64,000 nucleotides of DNA from Methyloversatilis universalis EHg5 (lineage in GTDB: Bacteria > Pseudomonadota > Gammaproteobacteria > Burkholderiales > Rhodocyclaceae), in the NCBI RefSeq assembly GCF_000378945.1, contig NZ_KB900539.1, positions 551,241 through 615,240 on the forward strand, read 5' to 3'. The notes under the pieces were generated by a model that made no database searches, had not been told where the DNA came from, and worked only from the letters and a program-made list of their open reading frames with translations. Within the stretch, counting starts at the first letter, position 1. Each line of letters starts with the position of its first letter. Shown here in pieces: positions 1 through 12,000 of the stretch. The translations under genes and the position numbers were made by a program.

Positions 1-5
1 TTGAA

Positions 6-749
6 TTGGCGCTCGACGTGCCTGACAACGCACCGCCGCCGGTGCGCGGACGCCATATCGTGCTCGGCCAGCAGATCGTCGAGTACGCGCTGCGCCGCAG
101 CCGTCGCAATTCCATCGGCTTCTCGATCGGCGAGTCCGGCCTGCGCGTGACCGCGCCGCACTGGGTCACGATGCCGCAGATCGAGGAGGCGCTGCGCGAG
201 AAGCAGCGCTGGATATTCACCAAGCTGGGCGAGGTGCGCGCACGGCGCGCGCCGGTGCGCACCGACTGGCGCGACGGCGCCCGCATTCCCTACATGGGTC
301 ATCCGGTCACGCTGCGCCTGGGCGACACCTGCGCCCGGCCGCTGGTTGAGGCGGAAGTGCTGCGCCTGCCGCTGCCGGCCGACGCCGACCATGACCGCAT
401 CCGCGATGCGGTGTCCGGCTTCCTGCAGCAGGAAGCGCTGGCGCTGTTCACCCGACGCGCCGGCGAACTGGCGGCCGCCATCGACGTGGCACCGTCGCGC
501 GTGGTGCTCAGTTCGGCCAGCACGCTGTGGGGTTCGTGCACCGCGCAGGGCGTGATCCGGCTGAACTGGCGGCTCATCCATTTCTCGTCCGCGGTGATCG
601 ACTACGTGATCGCGCACGAACTGGCGCACCTGAAGGAACTGAATCACTCCCGCGCGTTCTGGGACACCGTGGCGGCCATCCTGCCCGGTTTCGAGGACGC
701 CCGCCGCGAACTGCGCGCCTACCACCCGGGCCGCATCGTCGCCCCCTGA
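6..749 (+). CDS. YgjP/SprT-like zinc metallopeptidase (M48-related, DUF45)
   Basis: The C-terminal half carries the zinc-peptidase signature: HELAH at residues about 204-208 with a further His near 214, preceded by WGSC (about 175-178), which is typical of the YgjP/DUF45 family. No signal peptide or membrane segment is seen, so it is probably cytoplasmic. The substrate of this family is not established. The TTG used as start lies at the window edge and the frame stays open upstream, so the true start may be outside the window and the gene may be partial. It is followed 15 nt later by gloA on the same strand. Confidence 0.85.
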   Translation: MALDVPDNAPPPVRGRHIVLGQQIVEYALRRSRRNSIGFSIGESGLRVTAPHWVTMPQIEEALREKQRWIFTKLGEVRARRAPVRTDWRDGARIPYMGHPVTLRLGDTCARPLVEAEVLRLPLPADADHDRIRDAVSGFLQQEALALFTRRAGELAAAIDVAPSRVVLSSASTLWGSCTAQGVIRLNWRLIHFSSAVIDYVIAHELAHLKELNHSRAFWDTVAAILPGFEDARRELRAYHPGRIVAP

Positions 750-764
750 AGAAAGGACATTCCC

Positions 765-1163
765 ATGCGCATCCTCCACACCATGCTGCGGGTCGGCAAT
801 CTCGACCGCTCGCTCGATTTCTATACCCAGGTTCTCGGCATGCGCGAACTGCGCCGCAAGGACTATCCGGACGGCCAGTTCACGCTGGCTTTCGTCGGCT
901 ATCAGGACGAAGCCGACGGTGCGGTGCTGGAACTGACCTACAACTGGGGCACCGAGAAGTACGACCTGGGCAATGCCTACGGCCATATCGCGCTCGAGGT
1001 GGACGATGCCTACGCCGCCTGTGATCAGGTGAAGGCGCGCGGCGGCAAGGTGGTGCGCGAAGCCGGCCCGATGAAGCACGGCTCGACCGTGATCGCCTTC
1101 GTCGAAGACCCGGACGGCTACAAGATCGAGTTCATCCAGCGCGGCACGCAGGCGGCCGGCTGA
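765..1163 (+). CDS. gloA: Lactoylglutathione lyase (glyoxalase I)
   Basis: This 132-residue protein has the length of bacterial GlxI. It converts the methylglyoxal-glutathione hemithioacetal to S-lactoylglutathione in the cytoplasm. The four metal ligands known for E. coli GlxI are at identical positions: His5, Glu56, His74 and Glu122. Absence of the extra loops of the zinc-type eukaryotic enzymes suggests the nickel/cobalt class. A Shine-Dalgarno-like GAAAGGA sits just ahead of the ATG. It may be co-transcribed with the upstream peptidase. Confidence 0.95.
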   Translation: MRILHTMLRVGNLDRSLDFYTQVLGMRELRRKDYPDGQFTLAFVGYQDEADGAVLELTYNWGTEKYDLGNAYGHIALEVDDAYAACDQVKARGGKVVREAGPMKHGSTVIAFVEDPDGYKIEFIQRGTQAAG

Positions 1164-1263
1164 GCCGTGCGCCACCGCGCAGGTCCGTGACATATTCACG
1201 TGGCGTGCGCCCCCTGCAGGATTAGCGTGCCGGCTTCCATCACCCGGAAGGAGGTCGGAAGCC

Positions 1264-1917
1264 ATGCGTTCATCCCTCATCGCCCTGGCGCTGCTGACGC
1301 TGGGCGCCACCCAGGCGGCGCAGGCGGCGCCGTCGAGCATCTTCGATGCCGGCAACGACGGCTGGACGGTGTCCGACACCAACCCGCCCTTCGATTCCTT
1401 CGGCGGCTCGTTCACGCCGGATTATGACGAGGCGGGGCAGTTCATCCGCTACACCGATCCGTCGTCGATGAGCTTCTTCTTCGAGGCGCCGGAATCCTTC
1501 CTCGGTGATCTGTCCGCCTATTACGGCGGCGTGCTGCGCTACAGCCAGACGCTGTCGGTGCAGACGCCGCAGTGGCGCGACGATCCGGATCTGGTGCTGG
1601 TCAATGGCAGCGGTCTGGTGCTGGTCTATCAGAACCCGAACCAGCCGGGCACCGGCTGGACCGATTACGCGGTGTCGCTGAGCGCGGGCGGCTGGCGCGT
1701 CGGCGCGCTGGACGGCAGCTTCGCCACCGGCGCGCAGATGCAGGCGGTACTCGGCGATCTGCAGCGGCTGCGCATCCGTGGTGAATACATATCCGGCGTG
1801 GTCGAAACCACTGCGCTCGACAACGTGTCGATCAGCGCAGTGCCGGAGCCGGCATCCTGGGCCTTCATGCTGGCCGGTGCAGGTGTGCTGTCCGCCGCGC
1901 TGCGCCGCCGCGCCTGA
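1264..1917 (+). CDS. Small secreted PEP-CTERM protein
   Basis: A 217-residue protein with an N-terminal signal peptide (residues 1-20, ending in A-x-A) and a C-terminal PEP-CTERM sorting signal: VPEPASWA, a hydrophobic stretch, then a basic RRR end. Such proteins are processed by exosortase and usually end up in the extracellular matrix; no exosortase is in this window. The middle, rich in Gly, Ser and aromatic residues, fits a beta-sandwich, but I recognise no catalytic motif. A strong ribosome-binding site AAGGAGG at 1248-1254 sets the start. Its stop codon directly abuts that of the convergent kinase gene. Confidence 0.88.
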   Translation: MRSSLIALALLTLGATQAAQAAPSSIFDAGNDGWTVSDTNPPFDSFGGSFTPDYDEAGQFIRYTDPSSMSFFFEAPESFLGDLSAYYGGVLRYSQTLSVQTPQWRDDPDLVLVNGSGLVLVYQNPNQPGTGWTDYAVSLSAGGWRVGALDGSFATGAQMQAVLGDLQRLRIRGEYISGVVETTALDNVSISAVPEPASWAFMLAGAGVLSAALRRRA

Positions 1918-4900
1918 TCAGGCGGCGACCCGGTTCGCCTTCATTTCGCCGCGCAGCGCCTCGGCCAGACTTTCGACCGCGGATTCGAGCCGGTCGAGCA
2001 GTGCAGCGGTGGCCGCGTCGTCCGGGGCCTGGTCGCCGGTGCGCTCCAGTCGCCCGGCCAGGCCGGCGGCGTGGCTGGCGCCGAAATTGCGGACCGTACC
2101 TTTCAGCGCATGCGCCTGTTCAGCCAGCGCCTCGCGCGGCCCCGCTGCGGCAGAGCGCAGTTCTGCCAGCATGCTGCGGTAGTCGCGCAGGAAGATCAGG
2201 ATGATGTCGTGCATCAGCGTTTCGTCGCCGCCCAGATTGCCCAGCGTGAAATTGCGGTCAAATGGCGGGGCACTCTCGGGCGACGGGGCCGCCGTGGCGT
2301 GCCCGGTTGGCACAGCCGCGGAGGCTGAAGGCTGCTTGAGCACCTCGTCCAGCGCGCGCACCAGCGCGGCCACCTGCACCGGCTTCGATACATAGGCGTC
2401 CATGCCGGCGGCAAAGCACTTTTCGCGGTCGCCGGCCATGGCGTGGGCCGTCATCGCGACGATGGGCGTGTGCCGTTCGCCGTCCTGGGCGCGGATGTGC
2501 CGGGTGGCTTCAAAGCCACCCATCTGCGGCATCTGCAGATCCATCAGGATGACGTCGTAGCGCTGTTCCGCTGCCTGTTGCACCGCGGCCAGACCGTTGT
2601 CGACCACGTTTACGCGATGCCCGAGCCGTTCCAGCAGGCGTACCGCCAGGGTCTGGTTCACCGGATTGTCCTCGGCCAGCAGGATGGACAGAGCGGGGCG
2701 TTCGCCGGCCGCGAGGCCAGGGGCGCCCATATGCGCACGTGCGCTGCCGGCCCCGGTGGCGGTAATCAGTGCGTCCAGCAGGGCGGTGGCCTGCGCCGGC
2801 CGTGCAACCACCCCGCTGATCGAAGGCGGCAGCCCCGAGGTCGGTGCCGCGCCGTCATGCAGCAGGATGAGGGGCAGTTCCGCGGCACTCTGGCCGGACA
2901 GCGTGTGCACCAGCGCCCAGCCGTCGCGGGCGGCCAGATCCTCTGCCACCAGCAGCGCACGGAAGCACTGTGCTTCGGCCTCCGCCGACACGATGGCTCC
3001 GATGCCCTCGTCCAGGTTGGCGCACAGCCGGGCATGTACCTGCCATTGCGCGAGCTGGGCGGCGATCTGCTGGCGCGACCCGTCGTCCGGTTCGATCACC
3101 AGCAGCGGCAGGCCTTCCAGCGTGCCCGGCGACAGCAGGGTGGGTGCATGGCCGCGTGACCGGGCCAGCGGAATGCTGAAATGGAAGGTCGCGCCGTCGC
3201 CGGCACGGCTGGTCACGCCCAGTGTGCCGCCCATGCGCCGTACCAGCCGGGTGCAGATGGCCAGTCCCAGACCGGTGCCACCGAATTTGCGGGTGGTGGA
3301 ACTGTCGGCCTGCGAGAAGGCGTCGAAAATGAGCGCCTGCTTGTCCTCCGGAATGCCGATGCCGGTGTCGCGTACCGCGAAGCGCAGCTGCTGGGCGTCC
3401 TCGTCGCTGCGCTCCAGCGTGACCGACACGTCAACATTGCCGCGTTCGGTGAATTTGAGCGCGTTGCCGATCAGATTGGTGAGCACCTGACGGATGCGCG
3501 TGGGGTCGCCGATCACGCCGTCGGCCACCGACGGGTCGATGCGGCAGCCCAGCTGCACCGGCTTGCCCGGCTTGGGCGCCAGCGTGCGCACGATGGTGCC
3601 GACCACGTCGCGCAGGCTGAACGGGATGTGTTCGAAATCCAGCCGTCCGGCTTCGATCTTCGAGAAGTCGAGGATTTCGTCGATCAGCGTCAGCAGCGCT
3701 TCCGAAGACTGTTTCACCAGCGACAGGTATTCGCGCTGTTCCGCGCTCAGGTCGGTGTCCAGCGCCAGTTCGGTCATGCCCATGATGGCATTCATCGGGG
3801 TGCGGATTTCGTGGCTCATGTTCGCCAGGAAGTCGCTCTTCGCCCGGTTGGCCGCCTCGGCCGCGTCGCGTGCGGCCATCATCTGCTCTTCGGCGGCCTT
3901 GCGTTCGCCGATGTCCGACAGGAAGGCGGTGAACAGCGCCCGGCCCTTCATGTGGGTGGAGGTGATCGCGATCTGGGCCGGGAAACGCCGGCCGTCGCGG
4001 GGGCTTACCTCGAGGTCGAGGTGGTGGCCGATCACCGCGTCGTAGCGACGGCCCAGCCATTGCAGCAGATCATGTTCGCCCGGCTCACGCTCGTTCGCGC
4101 TCACCAGCAGTTCGATCACCGGATGCTGCATCGCTTCGGCCGTGCTCCAGCCCAGCATGCGTTCGGCTGCCGGGTTGTACTCGATCACGTTGCCGAAGCC
4201 GTCGAAGGTGATCACCGCGTCCAGTGCCGCACCGAGGATGGCGCCGGTGCGCGCTTCGCTCTCCTCGAGCGCGCTGCGCTGGTTGTACAGGCTCAGAGAA
4301 GCCCAGTTCAGTGCCTGTGCCAGCCGGTCGGTTTCGTGTGCGCCAGTGGTGGTGGGCAGTGTGTCGCCCATCGAGTGGTCCAGCCGCTCGGCGAAGTCGG
4401 TGCAGTCATTCAACGCCGCCAGCGGCCGGCGCAGCAGCACATAGAGCAGCGTCACGCCCAGCAGCAGGGCGATCAGGCCGTGCAGCAGGCTGTCTTCGAG
4501 GATGTGCGCGCGTACCTCGCGCGCTTCAGGCGTGTCGTGTTCGGTGCGCAGCCACAGCGTCTGTCCGCCACCGGTGATCGGCACCCAGCTGACGATGATG
4601 CGACGGCCATCGACGCCGGCAGCGCCCGCGCGTGCGCGTGCGATCAGCGCGGCCGGCGGCAGATCGGCCGTCAGGTGTCCGGCGGTGTGCCAGTGGCCGT
4701 CGCTGCCGTGTTCGAGCGCCGACAGCGTGCTGCCGTCGGAGGCGATCAGGGCCGCGGCCAGCAGTTCCGCGTTGTCGGACAGGCGAGGGCGCAGGTCGGG
4801 CACCTGATTGCTGCCGTAGTTCAGGTCGGCGATCAGGCCGCTGGCGATGCTGCGCGATTCGGACAGGCTGACGCGTTCCAGCAGGGCGACTGTCTCTTCA

Positions 4901-5016
4901 GCCTGTTCGTGCGCGGTGTACAGCGCATTGCCCACGGCGCCGACACCGAACACCAGCGCGAACAGCAGCGTGATCCGGTGCAGCAGCCGGCGCGGACTGG
5001 GGACAGATGCCAGCAT
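1918..5016 (-). CDS. Hybrid sensor histidine kinase (PAS-HisKA-HATPase-REC-REC-Hpt)
   Basis: Domain order in 1032 residues: TM1 (about 14-33), a periplasmic sensor region, TM2 (about 178-195), a PAS domain (about 255-375), HisKA with phospho-His402 (SHEIRTP), HATPase with N-box near 513-520 and GTGLGLA near 580, a first receiver-like domain (about 637-750), an intact receiver with Asp826 (LMDLQMP) and an Hpt domain with His969 (HALKG). The first receiver lacks a clear phospho-acceptor Asp ([12 protein letters not shown]) and is probably a pseudo-receiver. The gene lies 3 nt after the HD-GYP response regulator on the same strand, so the two likely form one phosphorelay acting on cyclic-di-GMP. 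Confidence 0.93.
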   Translation of the reverse strand: MLASVPSPRRLLHRITLLFALVFGVGAVGNALYTAHEQAEETVALLERVSLSESRSIASGLIADLNYGSNQVPDLRPRLSDNAELLAAALIASDGSTLSALEHGSDGHWHTAGHLTADLPPAALIARARAGAAGVDGRRIIVSWVPITGGGQTLWLRTEHDTPEAREVRAHILEDSLLHGLIALLLGVTLLYVLLRRPLAALNDCTDFAERLDHSMGDTLPTTTGAHETDRLAQALNWASLSLYNQRSALEESEARTGAILGAALDAVITFDGFGNVIEYNPAAERMLGWSTAEAMQHPVIELLVSANEREPGEHDLLQWLGRRYDAVIGHHLDLEVSPRDGRRFPAQIAITSTHMKGRALFTAFLSDIGERKAAEEQMMAARDAAEAANRAKSDFLANMSHEIRTPMNAIMGMTELALDTDLSAEQREYLSLVKQSSEALLTLIDEILDFSKIEAGRLDFEHIPFSLRDVVGTIVRTLAPKPGKPVQLGCRIDPSVADGVIGDPTRIRQVLTNLIGNALKFTERGNVDVSVTLERSDEDAQQLRFAVRDTGIGIPEDKQALIFDAFSQADSSTTRKFGGTGLGLAICTRLVRRMGGTLGVTSRAGDGATFHFSIPLARSRGHAPTLLSPGTLEGLPLLVIEPDDGSRQQIAAQLAQWQVHARLCANLDEGIGAIVSAEAEAQCFRALLVAEDLAARDGWALVHTLSGQSAAELPLILLHDGAAPTSGLPPSISGVVARPAQATALLDALITATGAGSARAHMGAPGLAAGERPALSILLAEDNPVNQTLAVRLLERLGHRVNVVDNGLAAVQQAAEQRYDVILMDLQMPQMGGFEATRHIRAQDGERHTPIVAMTAHAMAGDREKCFAAGMDAYVSKPVQVAALVRALDEVLKQPSASAAVPTGHATAAPSPESAPPFDRNFTLGNLGGDETLMHDIILIFLRDYRSMLAELRSAAAGPREALAEQAHALKGTVRNFGASHAAGLAGRLERTGDQAPDDAATAALLDRLESAVESLAEALRGEMKANRVAA

Positions 5017-5019
5017 CGA

Positions 5020-6057
<1,038 letters not shown>

Positions 6058-6220
6058 CCGGAAACTCCATGTGTAAGCCCCGTCTTGGGCTGGCCGCGCA
6101 GCATCGGCCGACCGCAGGGACGACGGATGCGCATCGGACGCCTCCGCATTGCTTGATTACGGTCATCAAGGCATGCGACTTTAACGGGCTGTCACGCACC
6201 GGACCGCCGCCATTCCCGAC

Positions 6221-7636
6221 ATGAAAGCCCCCATGCCCTACACGCTGCGCGCATCGGCCCTGCGCAACTGGCTGCGCCAGCTGTCCTTCCGCGACATGTT
6301 CGCGCTCGGTCTGCCGGCGCTGCTCATCATCGCCGCCGGTTTCTGGTTCGCCGCCCGCTACATCAAGCCGGCGCCGCCCGATCAGGCCATCATCAGCTGT
6401 GGCGCGTCCGGTTCGGCCTACGAGTCCTTCTGCGCGCGCTACAAGCCCTTGATCGAGCAGTACGGCATCGGACTGGACGCACGGGAGAGCGCGGGCTCGA
6501 TCGAGAACCTCAAGCGGATCAGCGATCCGGAACAGACGCTGGATTTCGCCTTCATCCAGGGCGGCAGCGCGCCCGACCATCCGCCCGGACTGCTGTCACT
6601 GGGGGCGGCCTATTACGAACCGGTGTGGGTGTTCTATCGCGGCCGGCCGGGGCTGGACCGGCTGGACCAGCTCAAGGGGCTGCGCATCGGCATCGGCGCC
6701 GAAGGCAGCGGTACCCGCCATCTCGCGCTGCAGATGCTGGCCGCTCACGGCATGGATACCGACCGGCGCCGCCTGCTGCCGCTGGGTGGCACCGAGGGCG
6801 TGGCGGCGCTGCTGCACCGGCGCATCGACGTGCTCATCGTGGTTGGCGCGGTGCATTCCGCCTCGGTCTGGTCGCTGCTGTACGCCGACGGCGTGTCGCT
6901 GATGTCGCTGGCGCAGGCGCCGGCGTACTCGCGCCGTTTTCCGCACCTGAGCCTGCTTACGCTGCCGCGCGGTGCAATCGATTTCGTGCGTGACATTCCG
7001 CCGCGCGACGTGTCGCTGGTTGCCACCCAGGCCTATGTGGTGGCGCGCGAGGACACGCACCCGGCGCTGATCGACCTGATGCTGGGCGCGATGAAGCCGG
7101 CGCACGCCGAAGCCACCGTATTCCAGCGCCCGGGCGAATTCCCGAAGGCGGACGCCGGCGACTTCGAACTGCATCCGCGCGCCAAACGCTTCTACGAAGC
7201 CGGCCCGCCCTTCCTGCAGCGCTACCTGCCGTTCTCGATCGCCAACCTGCTCGACCGCATGCTGGTGCTGCTGGTACCGCTGCTGGCCCTGGCGCTGCCG
7301 CTGTTCAAGATACTGCCCCAGCTCTACGTCTGGCGGGTGCGCAGCAAGCTGTACCGCTGGTACGGCGAACTGAAGGACGTCGAGCGTCAGGCGCTGATGG
7401 ACGACGCGCCGCGCAGCCGGGCGGAAGGGCTGGACGACCTTGAGCGCATCGAGGCGGCCGTCGCCCGCATTACGGTGCCGCTGGCGCATTCCGATTACTA
7501 CTACCAGCTGCGTGCTCACATCCACATGGTCAGGCGCCGGCTGCAGGGTGACGCGGCAGCCGTGCCGGAGGACAGCGACGCGACTGCCGGACAGGACGGA
7601 CCCGTGCCCGGACAGAAGCCGGGTGGAACTGATTAG
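6221..7636 (+). CDS. Membrane-anchored TAXI-family TRAP-type solute-binding protein
   Basis: A 471-residue protein. An N-terminal TM segment (about 27-46) is followed by a TAXI/NMT1-like periplasmic binding domain (about 50-330, with the GAEGSGTRHLA loop typical of the family). A second hydrophobic segment (about 343-365) leads to a roughly 100-residue charged tail that is probably cytoplasmic. No TRAP permease subunits are adjacent. With two membrane segments and a cytoplasmic tail it may be a sensor or an orphan binding protein rather than a conventional transporter subunit. The ATG at 6221 was chosen; a second in-frame ATG at 6233 is possible. Confidence 0.85.
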   Translation: MKAPMPYTLRASALRNWLRQLSFRDMFALGLPALLIIAAGFWFAARYIKPAPPDQAIISCGASGSAYESFCARYKPLIEQYGIGLDARESAGSIENLKRISDPEQTLDFAFIQGGSAPDHPPGLLSLGAAYYEPVWVFYRGRPGLDRLDQLKGLRIGIGAEGSGTRHLALQMLAAHGMDTDRRRLLPLGGTEGVAALLHRRIDVLIVVGAVHSASVWSLLYADGVSLMSLAQAPAYSRRFPHLSLLTLPRGAIDFVRDIPPRDVSLVATQAYVVAREDTHPALIDLMLGAMKPAHAEATVFQRPGEFPKADAGDFELHPRAKRFYEAGPPFLQRYLPFSIANLLDRMLVLLVPLLALALPLFKILPQLYVWRVRSKLYRWYGELKDVERQALMDDAPRSRAEGLDDLERIEAAVARITVPLAHSDYYYQLRAHIHMVRRRLQGDAAAVPEDSDATAGQDGPVPGQKPGGTD

Positions 7637-7761
7637 GCGCCATACTGACCAAGCGCGGTGAGCTGTGCAGCGCACCGGAACCTGCGCGGGCATGCTGACG
7701 ACCGGGGCGCCGGACAGGCGTCCGGGGGCACTGCGGACAGATCAAGGATTCGTTCGCTAAA

Positions 7762-7789
7762 TTTACAAACATTCGTGCTTGTATATAAT
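7762..7789 (+). promoter_or_regulatory. Sigma-70 promoter of the RND operon with AcrR/TtgR-like operator
   Basis: TTTACA at 7762-7767 and TATAAT at 7784-7789 are separated by 16 bp. The spacer is occupied by an imperfect palindrome, TACAAACA (7764-7771) and TGCTTGTA (7776-7783). This closely resembles known TetR-family operators of acrAB and ttgABC, which also lie over the core promoter. Repressor binding here would block RNA polymerase. No TetR gene is adjacent. Confidence 0.72.
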
Positions 7790-7816
7790 CGCAGGCCGAC
7801 CTCCGGAGAGTTTCCG

Positions 7817-9034
7817 ATGCCTGTCCGCACCGCTGCGGCGTCCGCCCTGCGCCCCGTCCTGTCTTCCCGTTCCTCCTTCATCTGTGCTTTCGCGGTTGCG
7901 CTGTCCGCCCTGGTTGCCGGGTGTGGCGACAAGGCTCAGTCCGCGCCGCAGGCGCAGGCTGCCCCTCCCGCCGTGCCGGTGACCGTGTTGCAGGCTGCAC
8001 CCACCCGAGCGCCGCTGGTGGTCGAGGCGGTGGCTCAGGCCGAAGGCATGCGCGAGGTCGAGGTGAGAGCGCGGGTGAGCGGCATTCTGGAAAAGTGGCG
8101 CTTCCGCGAGGGCGAGCCGGTGAAGGCCGGGCAGCTGCTGTTCCAGATCGAACGTGCGCCGTTCGAGATCGCGCTGTCGCAGGCCAAGGCCAGGCTGGCC
8201 GAAGCGCAGGCGGTGGAAGAACAGACCGCCCGTGAGTCGCAGCGCCTGAACGGTCTGGTGGCCGACAAGGCAATCAGCCAGAAGGAATTCGACGACGCCC
8301 GTTCGGCGGCTGCGGTGGCCAGGGCGGCGGTGAAGTCGGCCGAAGCCGCGGTGCGCGAAGCCGAACTGAACCTCGGCTACACCCAGGTCACGGCGCCGGT
8401 CAGCGGCGTCAGCGGCCGGGCGGTCAAGTCCGAAGGTTCGCTGGTCAGTACCGGCGCGGACAGCCTGCTTACCACCATCGCCCAGCTCGACCCGATCTGG
8501 GTGCGCTTCAGTCTGTCCGACACCGATCTGGTGGCGGTGCCTGGTGGCCGCGCCGCGGTGCGCGGCTTCCGCGAGGTCGAACTGCAGCTGCCGGATGGCT
8601 CCATCCTGCCGCAGCGCGGCCGCATCAATTTTTCGGCCAGCCGCATCGACCCCTCGCTGGGCACGCTGGAAATGCGCGCCGAATTCACCAACACCGATGG
8701 CCGGGTGCTGCCCGGCCAGTTCGTGCGGGCGCGGGTGATCGCCGGCGAACAGGACAACGTCTATCTGGTGCCGCAGTCGGCGGTGAGCCAGACCGAGAAC
8801 GGCCCGGTGGTCATGCTGGCCAACGCCGACAACAAGGTCGAGCCGCGGCCGGTCAAGCTCGGGCTGTGGCAGGGCAAGGACTGGGTGGTGACCGGCGGCC
8901 TGCAGCCGGGCGACCGCGTGATCACCGACAACCTGCTCAAGCTGCGCCCGGGGGCACCGGTGGCCCCGCACGCGCCGGGTGAAGCCCCGGCGGCACCGGC
9001 AGCGCCTGCCGCGCCCGCGCCGTCCAAGTCCTGA
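7817..9034 (+). CDS. RND efflux periplasmic adaptor (membrane fusion lipoprotein, AcrA/MexA-type)
   Basis: The ATG at 7817 is preceded by GGAGAG (7805-7810) and gives a 405-residue protein. An N-terminal signal is followed by a lipobox ending in VAGC, predicting attachment to the inner-membrane periplasmic face. Next come the biotinyl-lipoyl and alpha-helical hairpin regions (Ala/Glu-rich, about 90-170), beta-barrel and membrane-proximal domains, and a low-complexity Ala/Pro tail. The family bridges the RND pump to the outer-membrane channel. It is first in a three-gene operon: the pump starts 13 nt downstream, and the operator-bearing promoter lies just upstream. Confidence 0.94.
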   Translation: MPVRTAAASALRPVLSSRSSFICAFAVALSALVAGCGDKAQSAPQAQAAPPAVPVTVLQAAPTRAPLVVEAVAQAEGMREVEVRARVSGILEKWRFREGEPVKAGQLLFQIERAPFEIALSQAKARLAEAQAVEEQTARESQRLNGLVADKAISQKEFDDARSAAAVARAAVKSAEAAVREAELNLGYTQVTAPVSGVSGRAVKSEGSLVSTGADSLLTTIAQLDPIWVRFSLSDTDLVAVPGGRAAVRGFREVELQLPDGSILPQRGRINFSASRIDPSLGTLEMRAEFTNTDGRVLPGQFVRARVIAGEQDNVYLVPQSAVSQTENGPVVMLANADNKVEPRPVKLGLWQGKDWVVTGGLQPGDRVITDNLLKLRPGAPVAPHAPGEAPAAPAAPAAPAPSKS

Positions 9035-9047
9035 AGGAGCGCGCGAC

Positions 9048-12000
9048 ATGGCCCGCTTCTTCATCAACCGCCCGATCTTTTCGGGCGTCATCTCCATCGT
9101 CATCATGATCGCGGGTCTGGTGGCCTCGCTGTCGCTGCCGATCGCGCAGTACCCGGAAATCTCGCCGCCCACGGTCATCATCACCGCCACCTACCCGGGC
9201 GCCAATGCTGAAACGCTGGCGCGCACGGTGGCGGCGCCGATCGAGGAACAGCTGTCCGGCATCGAAGGCCTGCTGTACTACAACTCGACCTCGACCTCGA
9301 ACGGCACGGTGAGCATCACGCTCACCTTCGAAGTGGGCACCGACCCGGATACCGCGCTGATCGCGGTGAACAACCGCATTTCGGTGGCCGAGTCGCGGCT
9401 GCCTGAAGACGTGCGCCGCTCCGGCCTGGTGGTGCGCAAGCGCTCGAACAACCTGCTCATGATCGCGGCGCTGAAGTCGACCGACGGCAAGTACGACACG
9501 CTGTTCCTGAGCAACTACGTGTCGGTGAACGTGCTCGACGAACTGCGCCGCATTCCCGGCGTGGGCGACGCGCTCACCTTCGACGCGCCGTACGCGATGC
9601 GGGTATGGCTGAAGCCGGACGTGATGGCGCGTCTGGGCATCACCACCACTGACGTGGCGGCGTCCATCCGCGTGCAGAACGCGCAGAACGCGGCCGGCCG
9701 CATCGGTCAGGAGCCGGTGGTGAACGGTCAGCAGCTCACTTACACGGTGAGCGCCAAGGGCCGGCTGCTGTCGATCGCCGAGTTCGAGAACATCATCCTG
9801 CGTGCCGACGGGCCGTCCGGCGTGGTGCGACTGAAGGACATCGCGCGCATCGAGCTGGGCGCCGAAAGCTATGACCGTACGACCAAGGTGAATGGCACGC
9901 CGGTGACCGGCATCGGCCTCTACCTGCAGTCGGGCGCCAACGCGCTCGACACCGCCAAGGCGGTGCGCGCAAAGCTGGCCGAACTGACCATCCGCATGCC
10001 GGAAGGTCTGGAATTCATCATCCCGAACGACACCACCCGCTTCATCAGCGAGTCGATCCGCGAGGTGAGCCACACGCTGGCCGAAGCCACGGTGCTGGTG
10101 GTGCTGGTGGTGTTCGTGTTCCTGCAGAGCTGGCGCGCCACGCTGATTCCGCTGATCGCGGTGCCGGTGTCGCTGGTCGGCACCTTCGCCGGCCTGTGGG
10201 CTTTCGGTTTCTCGATCAACACGCTGACGCTGTTCGCGATGGTGCTGTCGATCGGCATCGTGGTCGATGACGCCATCGTGGTGCTGGAGAACGTCGAGCG
10301 CCAGATGCGCGAATTCGGGCGCTCGCCCAAGGAGGCGGCGCTGGAGGCGATGCGCGAAACCTCGGGCGCACTGGTGGCCATGGTGCTGGTGCTGGACGCA
10401 GTGTTCATCCCGGTCGCCTTCCTCGGCGGCATCGCCGGCAAGCTGTACCAGCAGTTCGCCGCCACGGTGGCGGTGTCGGTCACCATTTCCGGCATCGTCG
10501 CGCTGACGCTGACGCCGGCACTGTGCGCGCTCATGCTGAACGGCCATGAGGGCGAGTCGAAACTGTTCCGCCCGTTCAACCGCGGTTTCGACTGGCTCAC
10601 CCGGGTCTACACGGGCACCGTGGGCGCCACGCTGCGTCACCGCGTCGTCGCCGCACTGGTGGTGATCGCCATGTTTGCCGGCGCCGGCTTCATGTTCCGC
10701 ATGGTGCCCGGCGCCTTCGTGCCGTCCGAGGACCAGGGCTATCTGTTCGGCTTCGTCACGCTGCCGGATGGCGCGTCGGCCCAGCGCACCGAACAGTCCT
10801 TCGAAAAGCTGCGCCAGATCATCAATGACGATCCGGCGGTCGAGAACGTGTTCATGGTGCGCGGCATGGACTTCATCACCGGCAACAACCGGGCGAGCGT
10901 GGCCATGACCTTCGTCGTCATGAAGCCCTGGCGCGAACGCACCACCACCGCTGACGACCTGCAGAAGAAGATCGCCGCGGCCGGCATGAAGCTCAACGAC
11001 GGCATGGGTCTCATCTTCAATCCGCCGCCCATCCAGGGTCTGGGTACGGCCGGCGGTTTCGAGGTGTATGTGCAGGCGCGCGAGGATTCCGATGCGCGCA
11101 AGCTGTCCGCCATCACCGGCCAGTTCCTCGACGCGCTGCGCGCGCGCCCGGAACTGACCGGCCTGAACAGCTTCTTCCGCGTGTCGGCGCCGCAGCTCGC
11201 GGTCGAGGTGGACGAGCCGAAGGCGATTTCGCTGGGCATTCCGCTCGATTCTGTCTATTCCACGCTGCAGGCCACCATGGGCACGCTGTACGTGAATGAC
11301 TTCAACCGCTCGGGCAAGACCTACAAGGTGCAGCTGAGCGCCGATGCGCCCTACCGGATGAAGCCGGAAGATCTCGGCAAGCCCTATGTCCGTTCCGCCA
11401 CTGGCGCGATGATTCCGCTGTCCGCGGTCATTTCGGTCAAGCCGGTGATCGGCCCGGAAATGGTCGAGCGCTTCAACGGCTTCGTCGCCGCCAAGGTGCT
11501 CGGCAATTCGGCCGCCGGCTACAGCTCGGGCGATGCCATCCGCGTGGTCGAAGAGGTGGGCCGTCAGGTGCTGCCGGCCGGCTACAGCCTGGAATGGACA
11601 GGTCAGGCCTACCAGGAGAAGCGCACCGGCATCACCTCGGTGCTGGCGCTGGGCTTCGGCATCATCATGGTGTTCCTCATCCTGGCGGCGCAGTACGAGC
11701 GCTGGTCGCTGCCGCTGGCGGTCATCATGGCCATTCCGTTCGCCATCCTGGGGGCGCTGCTGGCGGTGTGGGTGCGCGGCATGCCGAACGACATCTACTT
11801 CCAGATCGGCCTCGTGGTGCTGGTCGGTCTGGCGGCGAAGAACGCCATCCTGATCGTGGAATTCGCACTGCAGAAGCAGCAGGAGGGCATGGACGCGCTG
11901 GCCGCGTCGCTGGAGGCTGCCCGCCTGCGCTTCCGGCCGATCTGCATGACCGCGCTCGCCTTCATTCTCGGCGTGGTGCCGCTGGTGATCGCCACCGGCG

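Noticed and set aside
1201-1263. Sigma-54 promoter upstream of the small PEP-CTERM gene (as in some PEP-CTERM regulons)
   Set aside because: The only GG and GC pairs there are not 10 bases apart; no acceptable -24/-12 element was found.
6152-6170. CTTGAT/ATCAAG inverted repeat as an FNR site
   Set aside because: The half-sites are separated by 7 bases rather than 4 between TTGAT and ATCAA, so it does not fit the FNR/Anr geometry.
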